Origin: DATIXD01 sp035518875
GTDB lineage: Bacteria > Pseudomonadota > Gammaproteobacteria > Methylococcales > Methylococcaceae
DNA: 10,673 nt
Direction: 5' to 3'
NCBI GenBank assembly: GCA_035518875.1
Contig: DATIXD010000086.1
Coordinates: forward strand, 1 to 10,673
The translations under genes were made by a program, and so were the position numbers. This document shows positions 7,497 through 10,673 of this stretch, piece by piece. Below the pieces are notes generated by a model. It ran no database searches, was not told where the DNA came from, and was given only the letters and a program-made list of their open reading frames with translations. Numbering within the stretch: position 1 is the first letter of the stretch; the number at the start of each line of letters is the position of its first letter.

Positions 7497-9857
7497 CTAG
7501 ACCGCTCGTTGACGCTTCAGGATATTGACTATGGGTTCGGAGAGGCGTAACTCCGCCGTCATGATGCCGTTTGTGCAACTGAGGGTAAGCTTAGCACCTT
7601 CAGACGGCAGCAAAGATTTGACTAGGGTCAGACCGGTTCCGATACCCCTTCCCCGTGCGAAATCGAATCCCGAAGGTATCGCGTCACACTCATTCTGGAC
7701 TGTTACGGCGGCTGACTCCTCATCGCCGCCCACTTTAACCAAAACAGGCTCTCCCGATGCCGTCTTCCGCCCGTGTTTAAGCGCATTAATCACCAGTTCG
7801 TTGATGATCAACGCAATAGGAACCGCTTTGTTTTTATCGACCTGGATCGGATAGCGCCGCAACCATTCCACCTGCGGTGCGACCACCGTGCCCGTCAATC
7901 TTTCTGCCCCCTTGCATATTTCGCTAGTGATTTCGCAAAGGCAGATGTCGTCTGCCCCATGTTGTCCCTGTAGACCGAAGACCACCGCCACGGACTTGAT
8001 TTTCCCGATGATGTCGCTGACGACTTCCTTCGCATCGGGATGATCTTGTGAATAGAGATCAAGAAGACCTATCACGCCTTGCAGATTGTTCTTAATTCGA
8101 TGGTGAACCTCACGAACCACCGTCTCGCGCTGTTGCTCCATCTGAGCGAAGCGATCCCGTTCGGATTTTCTTTGTTCCGTGATGTCCCTGACAAAAGCAA
8201 AGATCCTGTCGTCATCGGCCGGAAGATAGTTCGCGCATACGTCTACATCTATCACTTCCCCGCACTTGTGGCGCACGCTGATTTGAAAGTGATCGGAGCC
8301 GCGGGCAATGATACGCTCAATCCGCCCAGCAATTTCTTCGGGTGTTTCGACGGCAGAAAAAGTTTCAGCGGACATTTTGTTGATGATTTCATCGGAACTG
8401 TATCCCGTCAGCTGGCAAAATGCGGGGTTCACATCGACAATAAGGCCTTTTTGATTCACGACTAGGAACCCATCCATCGCTATATGCAAAATGGCACGAT
8501 TGAATTGCAGGCTCTTGATCAAATCCTCTTCGGCTTGTTTACGGTCGGTTATATCGATACAGGCCCCGATGACTCCTACAATATTTCCCAGATCGTCTCG
8601 AAAAAGACGCCTCTGGTCGTGAACCCAGCAGTATGAGCCGTCATTGCGCTGGATTCGATATTGCTGGCTGACATTAGCCGTTTTCATTAATTCCTTGTCA
8701 TTCACCAGTACGCCCGCTAGATCATCCGGGTGAATGCGTTCAATCCAAAATGCCTCATTGTTACACCATGCCGCAGGCTCAAAACCAGTAATGGCATTTA
8801 TCGCATCAGAAATAAAAGATATCTTGAAGGGAGCGATGTCGTTGCCACTTGTGACTAATGAATAGATGGCCGCCGGGCTGGTTCTCAGAACATATTCCAT
8901 CTGTCTCTGTGTGTGTTCCAGGTTTTCCTGCTTAGCCCTGAGCGCCTGCTCCAGTTGTTTATAACTGGAAATATCCGTCCAAACCGCCTGCACAAACTTT
9001 TTTTGATCGCTTCCGACGACTTTGGCGTTAACACGGATGTTGCGAATCTCCCCATGTTTGGTAATGTGTTCTGTTTCAAATGAGTAACTGCCTTCGTCGC
9101 GTGTTTTGTCAATGCGACGCTTCATTTCGTCTGCGGATGCTGATCGATCAATATCGTTTATGCGCAACCGTTGAAACTCCTCGAGGCTATAACCGAGGTC
9201 TTCATAGGCTTTTTGATTGAAGTCGACTAGACGACCGCTCTCGATGTCTTTCAGGACCACCGCATCAGGCATCTGCTCGAACAAGGCCCGATAGCGCTGC
9301 TCCGATTCTCGCAGTGATTGCTCAATGCGGCGACGGTCTTGAATCTCGTCGCTAAGCTGATTATTGGCGGAAACCAATTGCGATGTCCGCTTCTCCACCA
9401 TTTGTTCTAGGTCCGCATTCAGTTGCCTGAGTTGCGCTTCTGCGCGCATTCGCTCTTCCATCTCGTGCTGGAATCGTAGATTCGCCTCCCGAAGTCTTGT
9501 TGGGGTCGGGAGACTGAGAGCATGGGGAATTACCCGCCACAAGACGATTGCCGTCGTAACCGAGGCCGCGGCTGTTACTAACTTAATAACGCCTTCGGCT
9601 ATGTAGTCTGGATACCATATGGTCCAAATGTCCATGGCATGGGTGGCACCGCACGCCGTAATAAACAGAATGAATAGGAAAAAAACCCGCCGAAATGCGA
9701 GATCTTTTCTTTTTACAATAAAGTAGCCGAGTGTAATTGGAATCGAGTAATAGGACATGGTGATCAAAGAATCCGATACCACATGAAGGAACAATAAGTC
9801 CTTGCGCCAGAGCAAACAAATGCCGTGCGGGATGAATTCTGTTAGCCCATTCTGCAT
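7497..9857 (-). CDS. Ethylene-receptor-like (ETR1 N-terminus) PAS-HisKA_2 sensor histidine kinase
   Basis: This is a 786-residue inner-membrane sensor kinase. Three hydrophobic helices (about 20-48, 55-81, 88-114) match the copper/ethylene-binding domain of plant ETR1 and Synechocystis Slr1212. D29, Y36, P40, I66, C69 and H73 correspond to ETR1 D25, Y32, P36, I62, C65 and H69 with constant spacing, and CGATH is identical. A coiled coil (120-183) leads to PAS domains at about 184-302, 319-443 and 446-565. A HisKA_2 dimerisation domain follows, with HHRIKNNLQ at 585-593 (His pair 585/586), then an HATPase with N box INELVINALKH and G box GRGIGTGL (736-743). The ATG at 9855-9857 is chosen because the domain begins there and a GGGGGA stretch lies about 8 nt upstream. 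The 47 codons of open frame before it come from an intergenic repeat. It probably signals to the adjacent ANTAR regulator. Ethylene or copper binding is inferred, not shown. Confidence 0.93.
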   Translation of the reverse strand: MQNGLTEFIPHGICLLWRKDLLFLHVVSDSLITMSYYSIPITLGYFIVKRKDLAFRRVFFLFILFITACGATHAMDIWTIWYPDYIAEGVIKLVTAAASVTTAIVLWRVIPHALSLPTPTRLREANLRFQHEMEERMRAEAQLRQLNADLEQMVEKRTSQLVSANNQLSDEIQDRRRIEQSLRESEQRYRALFEQMPDAVVLKDIESGRLVDFNQKAYEDLGYSLEEFQRLRINDIDRSASADEMKRRIDKTRDEGSYSFETEHITKHGEIRNIRVNAKVVGSDQKKFVQAVWTDISSYKQLEQALRAKQENLEHTQRQMEYVLRTSPAAIYSLVTSGNDIAPFKISFISDAINAITGFEPAAWCNNEAFWIERIHPDDLAGVLVNDKELMKTANVSQQYRIQRNDGSYCWVHDQRRLFRDDLGNIVGVIGACIDITDRKQAEEDLIKSLQFNRAILHIAMDGFLVVNQKGLIVDVNPAFCQLTGYSSDEIINKMSAETFSAVETPEEIAGRIERIIARGSDHFQISVRHKCGEVIDVDVCANYLPADDDRIFAFVRDITEQRKSERDRFAQMEQQRETVVREVHHRIKNNLQGVIGLLDLYSQDHPDAKEVVSDIIGKIKSVAVVFGLQGQHGADDICLCEITSEICKGAERLTGTVVAPQVEWLRRYPIQVDKNKAVPIALIINELVINALKHGRKTASGEPVLVKVGGDEESAAVTVQNECDAIPSGFDFARGRGIGTGLTLVKSLLPSEGAKLTLSCTNGIMTAELRLSEPIVNILKRQRAV

Positions 9858-9920
9858 TGTGAGGTTCCCCCGTGTTTTGCGTAAGTCGGACGAAAACCCG
9901 AATACATTTTGTGAGTAGCT

Positions 9921-10036
9921 CGTAGGTTGGGTTAGGCGAAGCGATAACCCAACAAGCGGGCGCACGATATTGTTTACGCGATAAAGCCGCCAACCCAACC
10001 TTCGAGGGGCTTCGCGAGGCTGGGGTCGTTGGGTAT
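9921..10036. repeat. GTTGGGTT-type intergenic repeat with two hairpins
   Basis: Four alternating copies of a GTTGGGTT/AACCCAAC core build two hairpins. The first has a perfect 9-bp stem, GTTGGGTTA (9926-9934) with TAACCCAAC (9945-9953), around a 10-nt loop. The second pairs ACCCAAC (9993-9999) with GTTGGGT (10028-10034) around a GC-rich 28-nt interior containing TTCG repeats. This resembles REP- or MITE-like intergenic repeats seen in many proteobacterial genomes. It contains no coding frame of its own. It overlaps the 3' end of the small exported-protein gene and sits in the leader of the sensor kinase gene. The boundaries are approximate. Confidence 0.75.
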
Positions 10037-10348
10037 CCGTTGCTGTAGTTTACCTAAGTGCTTCGCCTCCTGCTGGGAAAGCGTCGACTCGCCCGAAGCA
10101 TCATGACGAATAATGGTTTCTCTTGGACGTATTGCACGAACATCTGAGTCCTTCAAGGTGATGGTGCCCACCGTACTTGTCTTAACCGTGCGCGTCCCAT
10201 TATTGGCGGTAACGACTTCTCCGACGATGGTGCTGCCATCCACCAAATCTATTTCTCTCAGTTCTCCACAAGTGCCTATTCCACAGATTAAGGCCAAAAA
10301 TATAGCCGCACCCAAACCTCAACGGCTGGTGAGTGTTTTGCGAGGCAT
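9974..10348 (-). pseudogene. Small exported protein gene with in-frame TGA in its signal peptide
   Basis: From ATG 10346-10348 the frame reads MPRKTLTSR, then a TGA at 10319-10321, then without any shift GLGAAIFLALICGIGTCGEL and on to a stop at 9974. Together the two pieces form a textbook signal peptide: a basic start, a hydrophobic core and a Cys-containing end. The mature part, IDLVDGSTIVGEVVTANNG and TRTVKTSTVGTITLKDSDVRAIRP, looks like a small beta-rich domain that I cannot name. The ATG lies 3 nt after the stop of the upstream frame, as in an operon. The only downstream start, TTG 10313-10315, has a GAGG too close to serve and would lack the basic residues. The last 20 or so residues are read from the GTTGGGTT repeat, so the original C-terminus may be lost. 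It could be a pseudogene, a sequence error or rare readthrough. Confidence 0.5.
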
Positions 10349-10351
10349 AAG

Positions 10352-10673
10352 CTATGCCGTCCGATTCTGCTGATTTGTTACACGCACGTCTAAGAGTTTG
10401 TCAGACTTCCAGCGAATTATCGTAACACATTGATGTATGGTGATGTTCTCATTGGCTTCGATCTGGCGGCCAAGCGGAGACCCCTTTGAGGTACCGCTAG
10501 GGCCGCCGTTACACGCTGCGAACGCCACGCATACGGCGGTACCAGCGCAAAATTGAACTTGACGTACGGCTGCAAAGGCCACGAGCTTTTGGCACCCGCA
10601 CCGGAGCCAGTACCGTGAATACCGCTCGCATCGATAGACAACCATTGCGCACGACCAGTTTTCACCCCGCCAG
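10352..10673 (-). pseudogene. Unidentified, possibly frameshifted gene fragment at the right edge
   Basis: Two overlapping minus-strand frames share this stretch. One is open from the right edge and has plausible protein content in its first half (WLSIDASGIHGTGSGAGAK, then PYVKFNFALVPPYAW), but then turns Arg- and Pro-rich and stops at 10417. The other frame is Cys- and Arg-rich near the edge but becomes protein-like after about 10500 (GRQIEANENITIHQC, IIRWKSDKLLDVRVTNQQN). It ends at TAG 10352-10354, 3 nt before the next gene's ATG. One explanation is a single gene broken by a frameshift somewhere around 10480-10530. I recognise no family. It may simply be one true frame with an odd composition, so this is a weak call. 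Confidence 0.3.

Noticed and set aside
9858..9973. ANTAR-type target hairpins in the kinase leader
   Set aside because: The hairpins present have loops of the wrong size and lack A at position 1 and G at position 4.
9858..9998. 47-codon N-terminal extension of the sensor kinase
   Set aside because: It is read largely through the hairpin repeat, lacks family similarity, and the ATG at 9855-9857 begins right at the conserved membrane domain.

Overview
The window looks like chromosomal DNA of a fairly GC-rich proteobacterium. Gamma- is most likely, judging by the protein flavour and by the intergenic repeat built on GTTGGGTT/AACCCAAC cores. A one-carbon or methanotrophic lifestyle is possible because of the formate--tetrahydrofolate ligase, but nothing here proves it.

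Left part (1-2549). A divergent pair lies at the left edge. A secreted His/Asp-rich glycine-zipper protein runs off the edge on the minus strand, and fhs (formate--tetrahydrofolate ligase) runs rightward from 498 to 2171. After it comes a minus-strand gene for a small protein with two CDGSH iron-sulfur motifs (2313-2549).

Centre and right (2804-9857). Four consecutive minus-strand genes form a signalling cluster. In transcription order they are: (1) a hybrid-less histidine kinase with an ethylene-receptor (ETR1)-like three-helix membrane sensor, three PAS domains and a HisKA_2/HATPase core; (2) a receiver-ANTAR response regulator, the class usually paired with HisKA_2 kinases and acting on RNA antitermination; (3) a 1032-residue c-di-GMP protein ordered protoglobin, PAS, GGDEF, EAL, degenerate receiver, coiled coil, PAS; (4) an HDOD protein. 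Gaps are about 48, 96 and 34 nt, so co-transcription is plausible. The cluster appears to combine a possible Cu/ethylene-type gas sensor with a haem (O2-type) sensor, feeding antitermination and c-di-GMP control. These roles come from domain recognition. No ligand can be proven from sequence.

Right edge (9921-10673). A two-hairpin GTTGGGTT-type repeat lies in the leader of the kinase gene and forms the 3' end of a small exported-protein gene. That gene carries an in-frame TGA inside its signal peptide. A further minus-strand reading frame, possibly frameshifted, runs off the right edge and ends 3 nt before it. This end looks decayed or rearranged.

No tRNA, rRNA, CRISPR array or transposase was seen. 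No stretch over 300 nt lacks a gene. The largest gaps are the divergent promoter region 277-497 and the region 2550-2803.
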